Shown one piece after another: positions 26,767-35,154 of a stretch of DNA of 64,000 bases. The notes under the pieces are model-generated. The model was given only the letters and a program-made list of their open reading frames with translations. It searched no databases and had not been told where the DNA came from. The stretch lies in assembly GCF_001942625.1 (NCBI RefSeq), contig NZ_MLCL01000001.1, forward strand, positions 62,001 through 126,000, in the 5' to 3' direction. The translations under genes were made by a program, and so were the position numbers. Position 1 is the stretch's first letter. Every line of letters starts with the position of its first letter. This DNA is from Mycobacterium syngnathidarum. Lineage in GTDB: Bacteria; Actinomycetota; Actinomycetes; Mycobacteriales; Mycobacteriaceae.

Positions 26767-26869
26767 CGGAGGTCTCTTCCACCGGAAACACGCACCGGCC
26801 CGCGACACCGATCGATCGATTGACGACCGACGTGATGACGACATCGCAGCGAAGGAATACTCCCCTCCG
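26767..26869 (-). ncRNA. yybP-ykoY (manganese) riboswitch-like leader of terC
   Basis: The leader RNA, read on the minus strand, starts with CGGAGG joined to the loop motif GGGGAGTA. It ends with GAGA followed by CCTCCG, which pairs with the first segment to close P1. GGGGAGTA and the 3' GAGACC loop match the conserved metal-binding loops of the yybP-ykoY class as I remember them. Just downstream, CCGGAGG (26748-26754) holds the ribosome site of terC and can pair with CCTCCGG (26766-26772). Ligand-stabilised P1 would therefore free the ribosome site: a translational ON switch. Confidence 0.75.
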
Positions 26870-26955
26870 CCGACCAGTCTGCCTGACCGGCCCCGCGAAT
26901 CGAAATCGAACCGGCACGCCGCTCGGACCACCGAGCCGTCCCGGCGGGGGCTTAG

Positions 26956-26961
26956 TAGTTT
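26956..26961 (+). promoter_or_regulatory. -10 box TAGTTT, leaderless start of the peptide synthetase gene
   Basis: TAGTTT ends 6 nt before the GTG at 26968, the distance expected between a -10 box and a transcription start. No ribosome-binding site is present. The mRNA probably begins with GTG, a common arrangement in mycobacteria. Confidence 0.5.
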
Positions 26962-26967
26962 GTACTC

Positions 26968-29900
26968 GTGACAGCTCCCGCCAGTCCGCACGAGATCCCC
27001 CCGCAGTACGCGTTATCCCCACTGGCACCCGAGCCGCGCACCCTCGTCGACATCCTGAACGACACCGCCAGGCGTTTCCCCGACGCCCCCGCCCTCGACG
27101 ACGGCACCGTCCAGCTCACCTACTCCGAGCTGATCGCCGACGTCTCCGACAGCGTGGCGTGGCTGGCCGCCCGCGGTATCGGCCGCGGGGACAAGCTCGG
27201 AATCCGGATGCCCTCGGGCAGTTATGCGCTGTACGTGGCGATCCTGTCGGTCCTGGCCTGCGGGGCAGCCTACGTCCCGGTTGACGCCGACGACCCCGAC
27301 GAGCGCGCCGAGCTGGTTTTCGGCGAAGCCAATGTGGTCGGAGTGATCACCGAGCAAGGACTCATCCGCGGGCCGGGTTCGTCGCGGGGCTGGCGCGCCG
27401 CCGCCCCGCTCGGGCGCGACGACGCGTGGATCATCTTCACCTCGGGTTCGACCGGCACCCCGAAAGGGGTGGCCGTCACCCATCGCAGCGCCGCGGCATT
27501 CGTCGATGCTGAAGCACGAATGTTCTTGCAGGACAACCCGATTGGACCAGGCGACCGAGTCCTGGCCGGGCTTTCGGTGGCCTTCGACGCGTCGTGCGAG
27601 GAGATGTGGCTGGCCTGGCGGCACGGCGCCTGCCTGGTGCCCGCCCCACGGTCACTGGTACGCAGCGGCATGGACCTGGGCCCCTGGCTGGTGAGCCGAG
27701 ACATCACCGTCGTGTCCACCGTGCCCACGCTGGCCGCGCTCTGGCCGGCCGAGGCGCTCGAAGCGGTGCGGCTGCTGATCTTCGGGGGCGAGGCGTGCCC
27801 GCCTGAACTGGCGGCGCGCCTGGCCGTGGATGGCCGCGAGGTGTGGAACACCTACGGCCCCACCGAGGCGACGGTCGTGGCCTGCGCCGCACAGCTGGAC
27901 GGGGACGGCCCGGTCAGCATCGGCCTGCCGCTGGCCGGCTGGGACCTGGCGGTAGTGGACAAAGACGGCCAGCCGGTCTCCCTGGGCGAAGTCGGCGAGC
28001 TCGTGATCGGCGGGGTGGGCCTGGCCCGCTACCTCGATCCGGAAAAGGACGCCGAGAAGTACGCCCCGATGCCGACGCTGGGCTGGAACCGCGCCTATCG
28101 CAGCGGTGACCTGGTGCGTCTGGAGGCGGACGGCCTGTATTTCCAGGGCCGGGCCGACGATCAGGTCAAAGTCGGCGGGCGCCGTATCGAGCTCGGCGAG
28201 GTGGACAACGCGCTCGTACACCTGCCCGGCGTGAGCGGCGGCGCCGCCGCGGTACGCAAGACAGCCAGCGGCACCCCGCTGCTGGTCGGCTACATCGCAA
28301 GCACGGATCCCGGCTTCGATCTGGCTGCGGCACGGGCCGCGTTGTCGGAGTCGCTGCCGGCCGCGCTGGTACCCCGGCTGGTGCTGCTCGACGAGCTCCC
28401 GACCCGCACGTCGGGCAAGGTGGACCGCAATGCACTGCCGTGGCCCCCGCCCGGAGACTCCGATCAGGACGCACCACAACTCGACGGCACCATGGGCTGG
28501 CTCGCCGGATTGTGGCGCGACGTACTCGGCACACCGGTCGACGGGCCGGAGGCCGATTTCATCGCGCTGGGCGGCGGTTCGCTGTCCGCTGCACAACTGG
28601 TGGCCGCGCTGCGCCGGCGCTACCCGCTGGTGACCGTCGCCGACCTTTACGATCATCCCCGCCTCGGCTCGCTGGCCGGCTACCTCGACGAACTCAAGCC
28701 ACCGCCGCAGATCCAATCCCGCGAGGTCAAACCGACACCGCTGCTCACCCAGGCCGCACAGGTCGCGTTGTCGCTGCCGTTGGCCACCCTGACCGGCATG
28801 CAGTGGGTGGTCTGGCTGGCCCTGCTGAACAACGTCGCCGCCCAGACGGGGATCGTTTCCTGGGCCCATCCGCTCAGTTGGTGGTGGGTGCTGGCCGGGT
28901 TCCTGCTGTTCGTCACGCCACTGGGCCGCATGGGCATCGCGGTGTTGTTCGCCCGGATGCTGCTGACCGGGCTGGAACCCGGCACCTACCGCCGCGGCGG
29001 CCTAGTCCATCTGCGGGTCTGGATCGCCGAGCGGTTGGCCGCCGCCAGCGGCGCCGAGAACCTGGCCGGGGCGCCGTGGATGGTCTACTACGCCCGCGCC
29101 CTGGGCAACAGCGTCGGCAAGGGCGTCGACATGCATTCGGCTCCGCCGGTCACCGGCATGCTCAAGATCGGCCACCGTGCCTCCGTCGAACCCGAGGTGG
29201 ATCTGACCGGGCACTGGATCGACGGCGACCTGTTCCATGTCGGGCCGGTGACCATCGGCAACGACGCCACGATCGGCGCCCGCACCACCCTGCTCCCCGG
29301 CGCAAGCGTCGGCAAGAACGCCGACGTCGCACCTGGCTCGGCCGTGACCGGCAAGGTCAAGAACGGTCAGTACTGGAAGGGCTCTCCCGCCGTGAAGTCC
29401 GGCAAGGCCCGCCACCCGTGGCCCGACCACCGCCCGCCCCGCGCCCCGCTGTGGGTCGCCGTCTACGGCGTGTCCTCGCTGTTGCTGGCCGGGCTGCCGC
29501 TGGTGGCACTGGCCGCCGGCCTCGCGGTGATCGTCTGGGGCGTGCACGGCAGCGCCACCCCGGCCGACGCGTTGTTGCCCGCGCTCGCGTGGACTCCGGC
29601 CGCTGCCGCGGTGGCGCTGCTGACCTACGCCGCGCTGACCGTGATCGGCGTGCGCGTCCTGTCCGTGCGCCTGTCGGAGGGCTACCACCCGGTCCGCAGC
29701 CGGGTGGGTTGGCAATTGTGGACCACCGAACGCCTGATGGACGCCGCCCGCAACTACCTGTTCCCGATCTATGCCAGCTTGCTCACCCCATGGTGGCTGC
29801 GGCTTCTCGGAGCGAAAGTCGGTAAAGACACCGAGATCTCGACAGCGCTGTTCACCCCGAAGTTCACCGAGGTCCAGGACGGCGCGTTCCTGGCCGACGA

Positions 29901-30909
29901 CACCATGGTGGCGTCCTACGAACTGGGCGGCGGCTGGATCCACGTCGCCAAGGCCACCATCGGCAAGCGTGCCTTCCTCGGCAACTCCGGCATCACCCAG
30001 CCCGGCCGCAAGGTTCCCAACGACGGCCTGGTGGCCGTGCTGTCGGCCACGCCGCACAAGGCCAAGGCCGGCTCGTCGTGGCTGGGCAGCCCACCGGTTC
30101 GGTTGCGCCGCAACGCCACCGCCGCCGACGCGTTGCGTACCTTCCATCCGTCGCTGCGGCTCAAGATCATGCGCTCGGCGGTCGAGACCTGCCGGTTGAT
30201 CCCGGTGATCGTCACCTTCGCGATCGGCATCGCGGTATTGGGGGCACTGCAGGCCGTGACGATCCGGTTCGGCTTCCTGTGGGCCGTGCTGTCCGGAGGC
30301 GTGGTGCTGCTGATCGCCGGACTGGTGGCCGGCACCATCGCGGTGATCGCGAAGTGGTTGGTGGTCGGCAGGATTCGTGCGGTGGAACACCCGCTGTGGT
30401 CGTCGTTCGTCTGGCGCAACGAAGTGTCGGACACCTTCGTCGAAACCGTCGCCGCCCCGTGGTTCGCCCGGGCCGCCAGCGGCACACCGGTGATGAACCT
30501 GTGGCTGCGCGGGCTGGGCGCTTCGATCGGCCGCGGCGTGTGGTGCGAAACCTACTGGCTGCCCGAAGCCGATCTGGTGACACTGGGCGCCGCCGCCACC
30601 GTCAACCGCGGCTGTGTCGTACAGACGCACCTGTTCCACGACCGCATCATGCGGTTGGACAGCGTTGTGCTCGAAGAAGGTTCGACGCTGGGCCCGCACT
30701 GCGTGGCGCTGCCCGCGGCCCGGCTGGGCACCGGCGCCACCGTCGGCCCCGGCTCGCTGGTGATGCGCGGCGACGAAGTACCGCCGTCGACACGCTGGCA
30801 GGGCAACCCGATCGCGCCGTGGAACATGCTCGGCAAGAAGCGCGCGTCCGAGAAGTCCCCCGAAAAGTCCGCCAGCGCCACCAAGAAGACAGAAGACCCT
30901 GCCGCGTGA
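26968..30909 (+). CDS. Pls-type membrane-anchored single-module non-ribosomal peptide synthetase
   Basis: The 1313-residue protein starts with an adenylation domain (about residues 20-500: FTSGSTGTPKG, YGPTEATV, YRSGDLVRL, TSGKVDRNALP) and a carrier domain with the phosphopantetheine serine in LGGGSLSAAQ near residue 535. The rest has about six membrane segments interleaved with left-handed beta-helix (acyltransferase-like) stretches. There is no condensation or thioesterase domain. This layout is that of epsilon-poly-lysine synthetase (Pls) and relatives, which join one amino acid into homopolymers or peptides at the membrane. The amino acid cannot be predicted by eye. Confidence 0.85.
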   Translation: MTAPASPHEIPPQYALSPLAPEPRTLVDILNDTARRFPDAPALDDGTVQLTYSELIADVSDSVAWLAARGIGRGDKLGIRMPSGSYALYVAILSVLACGAAYVPVDADDPDERAELVFGEANVVGVITEQGLIRGPGSSRGWRAAAPLGRDDAWIIFTSGSTGTPKGVAVTHRSAAAFVDAEARMFLQDNPIGPGDRVLAGLSVAFDASCEEMWLAWRHGACLVPAPRSLVRSGMDLGPWLVSRDITVVSTVPTLAALWPAEALEAVRLLIFGGEACPPELAARLAVDGREVWNTYGPTEATVVACAAQLDGDGPVSIGLPLAGWDLAVVDKDGQPVSLGEVGELVIGGVGLARYLDPEKDAEKYAPMPTLGWNRAYRSGDLVRLEADGLYFQGRADDQVKVGGRRIELGEVDNALVHLPGVSGGAAAVRKTASGTPLLVGYIASTDPGFDLAAARAALSESLPAALVPRLVLLDELPTRTSGKVDRNALPWPPPGDSDQDAPQLDGTMGWLAGLWRDVLGTPVDGPEADFIALGGGSLSAAQLVAALRRRYPLVTVADLYDHPRLGSLAGYLDELKPPPQIQSREVKPTPLLTQAAQVALSLPLATLTGMQWVVWLALLNNVAAQTGIVSWAHPLSWWWVLAGFLLFVTPLGRMGIAVLFARMLLTGLEPGTYRRGGLVHLRVWIAERLAAASGAENLAGAPWMVYYARALGNSVGKGVDMHSAPPVTGMLKIGHRASVEPEVDLTGHWIDGDLFHVGPVTIGNDATIGARTTLLPGASVGKNADVAPGSAVTGKVKNGQYWKGSPAVKSGKARHPWPDHRPPRAPLWVAVYGVSSLLLAGLPLVALAAGLAVIVWGVHGSATPADALLPALAWTPAAAAVALLTYAALTVIGVRVLSVRLSEGYHPVRSRVGWQLWTTERLMDAARNYLFPIYASLLTPWWLRLLGAKVGKDTEISTALFTPKFTEVQDGAFLADDTMVASYELGGGWIHVAKATIGKRAFLGNSGITQPGRKVPNDGLVAVLSATPHKAKAGSSWLGSPPVRLRRNATAADALRTFHPSLRLKIMRSAVETCRLIPVIVTFAIGIAVLGALQAVTIRFGFLWAVLSGGVVLLIAGLVAGTIAVIAKWLVVGRIRAVEHPLWSSFVWRNEVSDTFVETVAAPWFARAASGTPVMNLWLRGLGASIGRGVWCETYWLPEADLVTLGAAATVNRGCVVQTHLFHDRIMRLDSVVLEEGSTLGPHCVALPAARLGTGATVGPGSLVMRGDEVPPSTRWQGNPIAPWNMLGKKRASEKSPEKSASATKKTEDPAA

Positions 30910-32243
30910 CGCGATCGAAGAAAGCCGCAAAGAAGTTGGTCTCCCCACCCGCCATCGACCCGTACCTGCCGCGCAACGGCAACTTCGGGTATCGGGTGTC
31001 GCGCTACGAACTCGACCTCGAGTACAAGGTGGCGATCAACCGGCTGGCCGGGACAGCCACGATCACCGCGGTGACCTTGGCGGCGCTGCGCAACTTCACC
31101 CTCGACTTGTCCGACGCCCTGACGGTGTCGCGGGTCTCGGTGAACGGCCGCCGTCCGGCCCAGTACCGATGTTCGGGTGGAAAGCTGTCGGTCACCCTGC
31201 CCTCGGCATTGCCGGCCGGCGCCGCGATGACCATCGTCGTCCGCTACAGCGGAACCCCGCGTCCGATCGAATCCTATTGGGGAGATGTCGGTTTCGAAGA
31301 ACTGACCAATGGGGCGCTGGTGGCCGGTCAGCCCAACGGAGCGGCCTCGTGGTTCCCGTGCGACGACCATCCCAGCTCCAAGGCCAGCTACCGGATCCAG
31401 ATCAGCACCGACAGCCCGTACTACGCGCTGGCCAACGGTGAGTTGATCTCTCGCAAAGCCCGCGCCGGACACACCGTGTGGACCTACGAGCAGTCCGAGC
31501 CGACGTCGAGCTATCTGATCACCCTGCAGATCGGCCAGTACGAGAGTCAGCGGCTGACCAAGACACCGGTAGCGATGCACGCGGTGTTGCCCGCCCGGTT
31601 GCGACGCAATTTCGACCATGACTTCGAGCACCAGCCGCAGATGATGAAGCTGTTCATCAAGTTGTTCGGACCGTATCCGTTGGCCACCGGCTACACCGTG
31701 GTGGTCACCGATGACGATCTCGAGATACCGCTGGAGGCCCAAGGCATCTCGATCTTCGGGGCCAACCACTGCGACGGGCATCGCAGCGCCGAACGGCTCA
31801 TCGCTCACGAATTGGCCCACCAATGGTTCGGCAACTCGGTGACCGCGCGGCGCTGGCGCGACATCTGGCTGCACGAGGGATTCGCCTGCTATGCCGAATG
31901 GCTGTGGTCCGAACACAGCGGCGGCCGCAGCGCCGCGGAGTGGGCAGAGCACTACCACACGCGCCTGCGCGACAAGCCCCAGTATCTTCTGCTGTCCGAT
32001 CCGGGACCGCAGGACATGTTCGACGACCGGGTGTACAAGCGCGGCGCCCTGACCCTGCACGCGTTACGCAATCGGATCGGTGACAGGAGTTTCTTTGCGC
32101 TACTGAGGGATTGGACGGCCCGCTACCGTCACAGCACGGCCTTCACCGGCGATTTCACCGGACTGGCCGCCGGCTACACCGAGGAACCGCTGCAACCGCT
32201 GTGGCAGGCCTGGCTGTATTCCAAAGAGTTGCCGGAGCTGTGA
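30906..32243 (+). CDS. M1 family metallopeptidase (aminopeptidase N-like)
   Basis: The 445-residue enzyme has the zinc motif HELAHQW near residue 300 and the third ligand glutamate 18 residues later in LHEGFACYAEW. It is shorter than aminopeptidase N (about 870), having only the N-terminal beta domain and catalytic domain. The exopeptidase GAMEN motif is replaced by LEAQG, so aminopeptidase activity may be altered. GTG at 30906 overlaps the synthetase stop by 4 bp, and the next gene overlaps its own stop, so it is cotranslated. No signal peptide is seen. Confidence 0.87.
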   Translation: MTRSKKAAKKLVSPPAIDPYLPRNGNFGYRVSRYELDLEYKVAINRLAGTATITAVTLAALRNFTLDLSDALTVSRVSVNGRRPAQYRCSGGKLSVTLPSALPAGAAMTIVVRYSGTPRPIESYWGDVGFEELTNGALVAGQPNGAASWFPCDDHPSSKASYRIQISTDSPYYALANGELISRKARAGHTVWTYEQSEPTSSYLITLQIGQYESQRLTKTPVAMHAVLPARLRRNFDHDFEHQPQMMKLFIKLFGPYPLATGYTVVVTDDDLEIPLEAQGISIFGANHCDGHRSAERLIAHELAHQWFGNSVTARRWRDIWLHEGFACYAEWLWSEHSGGRSAAEWAEHYHTRLRDKPQYLLLSDPGPQDMFDDRVYKRGALTLHALRNRIGDRSFFALLRDWTARYRHSTAFTGDFTGLAAGYTEEPLQPLWQAWLYSKELPEL

Positions 32244-33493
32244 CCGACGCCGGCGGCGGCGCCCCCGCGACAGGACCCATCACGCGCAGCAGCGTCGCCC
32301 GCGTCGGCCTGGCGACCGCGATCAGCGCGCTGTGCGGCTATGCCGTGCTGTACCTGGCCGCCCGCGACCTCGAACCCGCCGGGTTCTCGGTGTTCAGCGT
32401 GTTCTGGGGGGCATTCGGCCTGGTGACCGGGGCCGCCAACGGTCTGCTGCAAGAGGCCACCCGTGAGGTGCGGTCGTCTCGACACGTCGACCTCACCGGC
32501 CGGCCCACCACGCACCCGATGCGGATCGCGGGGCTCGTCGGCGTCGCCGCCGCCGTGGTGATCGCGGCCACCTCGCCGCTGTGGAGCGCGCACGTGTTCG
32601 CCGAGTCCCGCGCCTTGAGCGTGATCCTGCTCAGCGTGGGCCTGGCCGGATTCTGTCTGCACGCCACGCTGCTCGGCATGCTCGCCGGCGTGAATCGGTG
32701 GACCGAGTACGGGGCACTGATGGTCACCGATGCCGGTATCCGGGTGGCTGTCGCCGCCGCGACGTTCGTCATCGGCTGGGGTCTGGCCGGGTTCCTGTGG
32801 GCCACCGTGGCCGGTGCGGTGGCCTGGCTGATCATGCTGATCGCCGCACCGGCTGCGCGCATGGCTGCCGGACTGCTGAGCGCGGGCAGTCCCTCGACGT
32901 TCCTGCGGGGGGCTGCCCACTCGATCGCCGCGGCCGGGGCCAGCGCCGTTCTGGTGATGGGTTTCCCGGTGCTGCTCAAGGCCACCTCGGGCGATCTGGG
33001 CGCGGCCGGCGGTGTGGTGATCCTGGCCGTGACGCTGACCCGTGCCCCGCTGCTGGTTCCGCTCACCGCGATGCAGGGCAATCTGATCGCGCATTTCGTC
33101 GATCAGCGCGACAGACGGTTGCGGGCACTGCTGGCGCCGGCCGCCGCAGTGGCCGGGCTGGGCGCCGTCGGCGTAGCCGCGGCCGGGTGGCTCGGCCCCT
33201 GGCTGCTGCGGGTGGGGTTCGGCGAGGAGTACCGGGCCGGTGGCGCCCTGCTGGCCTGGCTGACCGCTGCGGCCGTCGCCATTGCGATGCTCACGCTGAC
33301 CGGCGCTGCGACTGTCGCAGCGGCCCAGCACCGGGCCTACGCGCTGGGCTGGATCATCGCGACGGTGGCCGCGGTGGCGCTGCTGTTGCTGCCGATGGGT
33401 TTGGAGGAGCGCACCATCATCGCACTGCTGTGCGGACCGCTGGTGGGAATCGCAGTTCACCTGGTGGCTCTGGCCAAACTGGCCCTGCGATGA
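32240..33493 (+). CDS. polysaccharide/lipid-linked oligosaccharide flippase-like membrane protein
   Basis: This 417-residue protein has about twelve predicted membrane segments and the general composition of MATE/MVF-type flippases (RfbX/Wzx-like). It corresponds by position to M. tuberculosis Rv3630. It is predicted to move a polyprenyl- or lipid-linked precursor across the membrane. GTG at 32240 overlaps the metallopeptidase stop by 4 bp. The glycosyltransferase gene follows 24 nt later. Confidence 0.8.
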   Translation: MTDAGGGAPATGPITRSSVARVGLATAISALCGYAVLYLAARDLEPAGFSVFSVFWGAFGLVTGAANGLLQEATREVRSSRHVDLTGRPTTHPMRIAGLVGVAAAVVIAATSPLWSAHVFAESRALSVILLSVGLAGFCLHATLLGMLAGVNRWTEYGALMVTDAGIRVAVAAATFVIGWGLAGFLWATVAGAVAWLIMLIAAPAARMAAGLLSAGSPSTFLRGAAHSIAAAGASAVLVMGFPVLLKATSGDLGAAGGVVILAVTLTRAPLLVPLTAMQGNLIAHFVDQRDRRLRALLAPAAAVAGLGAVGVAAAGWLGPWLLRVGFGEEYRAGGALLAWLTAAAVAIAMLTLTGAATVAAAQHRAYALGWIIATVAAVALLLLPMGLEERTIIALLCGPLVGIAVHLVALAKLALR

Positions 33494-33517
33494 CCGTGTA
33501 GTTTAGTGCCCATCGAC

Positions 33518-34216
33518 ATGCGCTTTCAGGACGTTTGGATCATCGTCCCCGCCTTCAACGAGGCGAGCATCATCGGCGACGTCATCTCCGACGTGCGCTC
33601 GGTTTTTCCGAACGTGATCTGCGTCGACGACGGCAGCCGCGACGCTACCGCCGAGCTGGCGTTGCAGGCCGGCGCACGCGTCGTCCCGCACCCGGTGAAT
33701 CTCGGTCAAGGTGCGGCGATCCAGACCGGCGTCGAGTATGCGCGTAGCCGCCCCGGGGCCCGCGTCTTCGCCACCTTCGATGCCGACGGTCAGCATCAGG
33801 TCAAGGACGTGGTGCGGATGATCGACCGCCTCGACGCCGACGGCGCCGATCTTGTGGTGGGCACCAGGTTCGCCAGCCGCGACGCACACGCGGTGACGCA
33901 CACCCCGCCGCTGAAGCGGATCATCCTGCGCGCCGCGGCGTTTCTGAGCCCGCAGAGCCGGGCTCTCGGACTCACCGACGCGCACAACGGCCTGCGGGTG
34001 TTCAACAAGACGGTGGCCGACCAGCTGGACCTCACCATGAACGGCATGAGCCACGCCGGTGAGTTCATCGACCTGGCGTACGAAAGCCGTTGGCGTGTGG
34101 TCGAGGAGCCGGTCGAGATCCTCTACACCGACTATTCGAAGTCAAAAGGGCAACCGCTGCTCAACGGGGTGAACATCGTCTTCGACGGGTTGTTACGCAG
34201 GAGGCTGTCCCGATGA
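33518..34216 (+). CDS. glycosyltransferase family 2 (polyprenyl-phosphate sugar synthase-like)
   Basis: The 232-residue enzyme is a GT2 with the nucleotide-binding IIVPAFNEASII at the start and the DxD motif in FDADGQHQ near residue 90. It lacks membrane helices, and members usually transfer a sugar from UDP/GDP-sugar to polyprenyl phosphate. It corresponds to Rv3631. ATG at 33518 was preferred; GTG at 33506 is in frame, but TAGTTT at 33499-33504 could serve as a -10 box for a near-leaderless start. Confidence 0.85.
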   Translation: MRFQDVWIIVPAFNEASIIGDVISDVRSVFPNVICVDDGSRDATAELALQAGARVVPHPVNLGQGAAIQTGVEYARSRPGARVFATFDADGQHQVKDVVRMIDRLDADGADLVVGTRFASRDAHAVTHTPPLKRIILRAAAFLSPQSRALGLTDAHNGLRVFNKTVADQLDLTMNGMSHAGEFIDLAYESRWRVVEEPVEILYTDYSKSKGQPLLNGVNIVFDGLLRRRLSR

Positions 34217-34575
34217 ACTGGATTCAGGCGCTGCTGATCATCTCGGTGCTGGTGCTGCTGGCCTACCTGCTGGGGTCACGCCGCAGTGCACGGTCCAAGG
34301 CATGGGTCAAGGTCGGCTTCGTGTTGTTCGTGGCGGCAGGCATCTATGCGATCCTGCGTCCCGACGACACCACCGTGGTGGCCAATTGGCTTGGGGTGGA
34401 TCGCGGTACGGACCTGATGGAGTATGTGCTCATCATCGCGTTCGTGTTCGTGACCCTGTCGACTTACTTGCGCCTCAAGGACATTGAGCTGCGCTACGCC
34501 CGGCTGGCCCGAGCCGTAGCACTGCAGAACGTGCGGGTCCCCGGTCAGGACAATCCGGTCGAGGGGACCACCTAA
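34213..34575 (+). CDS. DUF2304 small membrane protein
   Basis: The 120-residue protein has three predicted membrane helices (about residues 3-20, 33-48, 70-88) with a charged C-terminal tail. DUF2304 proteins regularly sit next to GT2 dolichyl-phosphate-mannose-synthase-like enzymes and probably anchor or assist them. The ATG overlaps the GT2 stop by 4 bp (ATGA). It corresponds to Rv3632. Its stop overlaps the convergent tetR stop by 3 bp. Confidence 0.85.
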   Translation: MNWIQALLIISVLVLLAYLLGSRRSARSKAWVKVGFVLFVAAGIYAILRPDDTTVVANWLGVDRGTDLMEYVLIIAFVFVTLSTYLRLKDIELRYARLARAVALQNVRVPGQDNPVEGTT

Positions 34576-35153
34576 CGGCTGAGCAGCCCCGCCAGCATGG
34601 CGATCCGGGCGTCCTCGAGTTCTGGCAGGGGCAGCACGCGTCGCACCATCGCCGCGCCGTCAAACGTGTTGATCACGATGGTCAGCAGCACGGCGAACAC
34701 ATCCTCGGGAATCTGGTCCGCCCCCGGCGCGCTCTTGGCCGTTTCGTAGATGTTGTCGATGTATTCGGCGAGCACAGTCTGCAATGGACCCCGCAGCTTC
34801 TCGTCGGTGCGGGCCGCCATCATCAGCTCGTGCCACACGGTGTTGGTTTCACTGCCCGCGATGTCACGCAGGATCGTCAGCACCGCCGGTAGCGGTGGCT
34901 GCTCGGCAGGGATCTCCGCGACCAGCTTGCTGCCCAACTCCAGCTGACGGCGTGCCACCTCGTGGGCTGTGGCAGCCATGAAGTCGCTCATCGTCGGGAA
35001 ATGCCGGAACAGCGCGCCGTCGGAAACCCTTGCCCGTTTGGCGATCACTGCCGCCGAGGCCTTGGCGTAGCCGACCTCGATGATGGTGTCGATCGCGGCA
35101 TCGAGTAAGCGTGCGACGGTTTCCGCGCGGCGCTGCTGTTGAGTCCTGGCCAT
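34572..35153 (-). CDS. TetR family transcriptional regulator
   Basis: The 193-residue regulator has an N-terminal helix-turn-helix (about residues 12-58, AVIAKRARVSDGALFRHFPTM) and a C-terminal ligand domain. ATG at 35153 lies 1 nt after the stop of the amidohydrolase gene, so it is the second gene of a two-gene operon. A perfect palindrome upstream of the amidohydrolase gene is a likely binding site, which would make the operon self-regulated. The ligand is unknown. Confidence 0.9.
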   Translation of the reverse strand: MARTQQQRRAETVARLLDAAIDTIIEVGYAKASAAVIAKRARVSDGALFRHFPTMSDFMAATAHEVARRQLELGSKLVAEIPAEQPPLPAVLTILRDIAGSETNTVWHELMMAARTDEKLRGPLQTVLAEYIDNIYETAKSAPGADQIPEDVFAVLLTIVINTFDGAAMVRRVLPLPELEDARIAMLAGLLSR

Positions 35154-35154
35154 C

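Noticed and set aside
29002..30948. A 648-codon minus-strand open frame
   Set aside because: Antisense to the peptide synthetase gene; Gly/His/Arg-rich composition of a shadow frame and no ribosome site.
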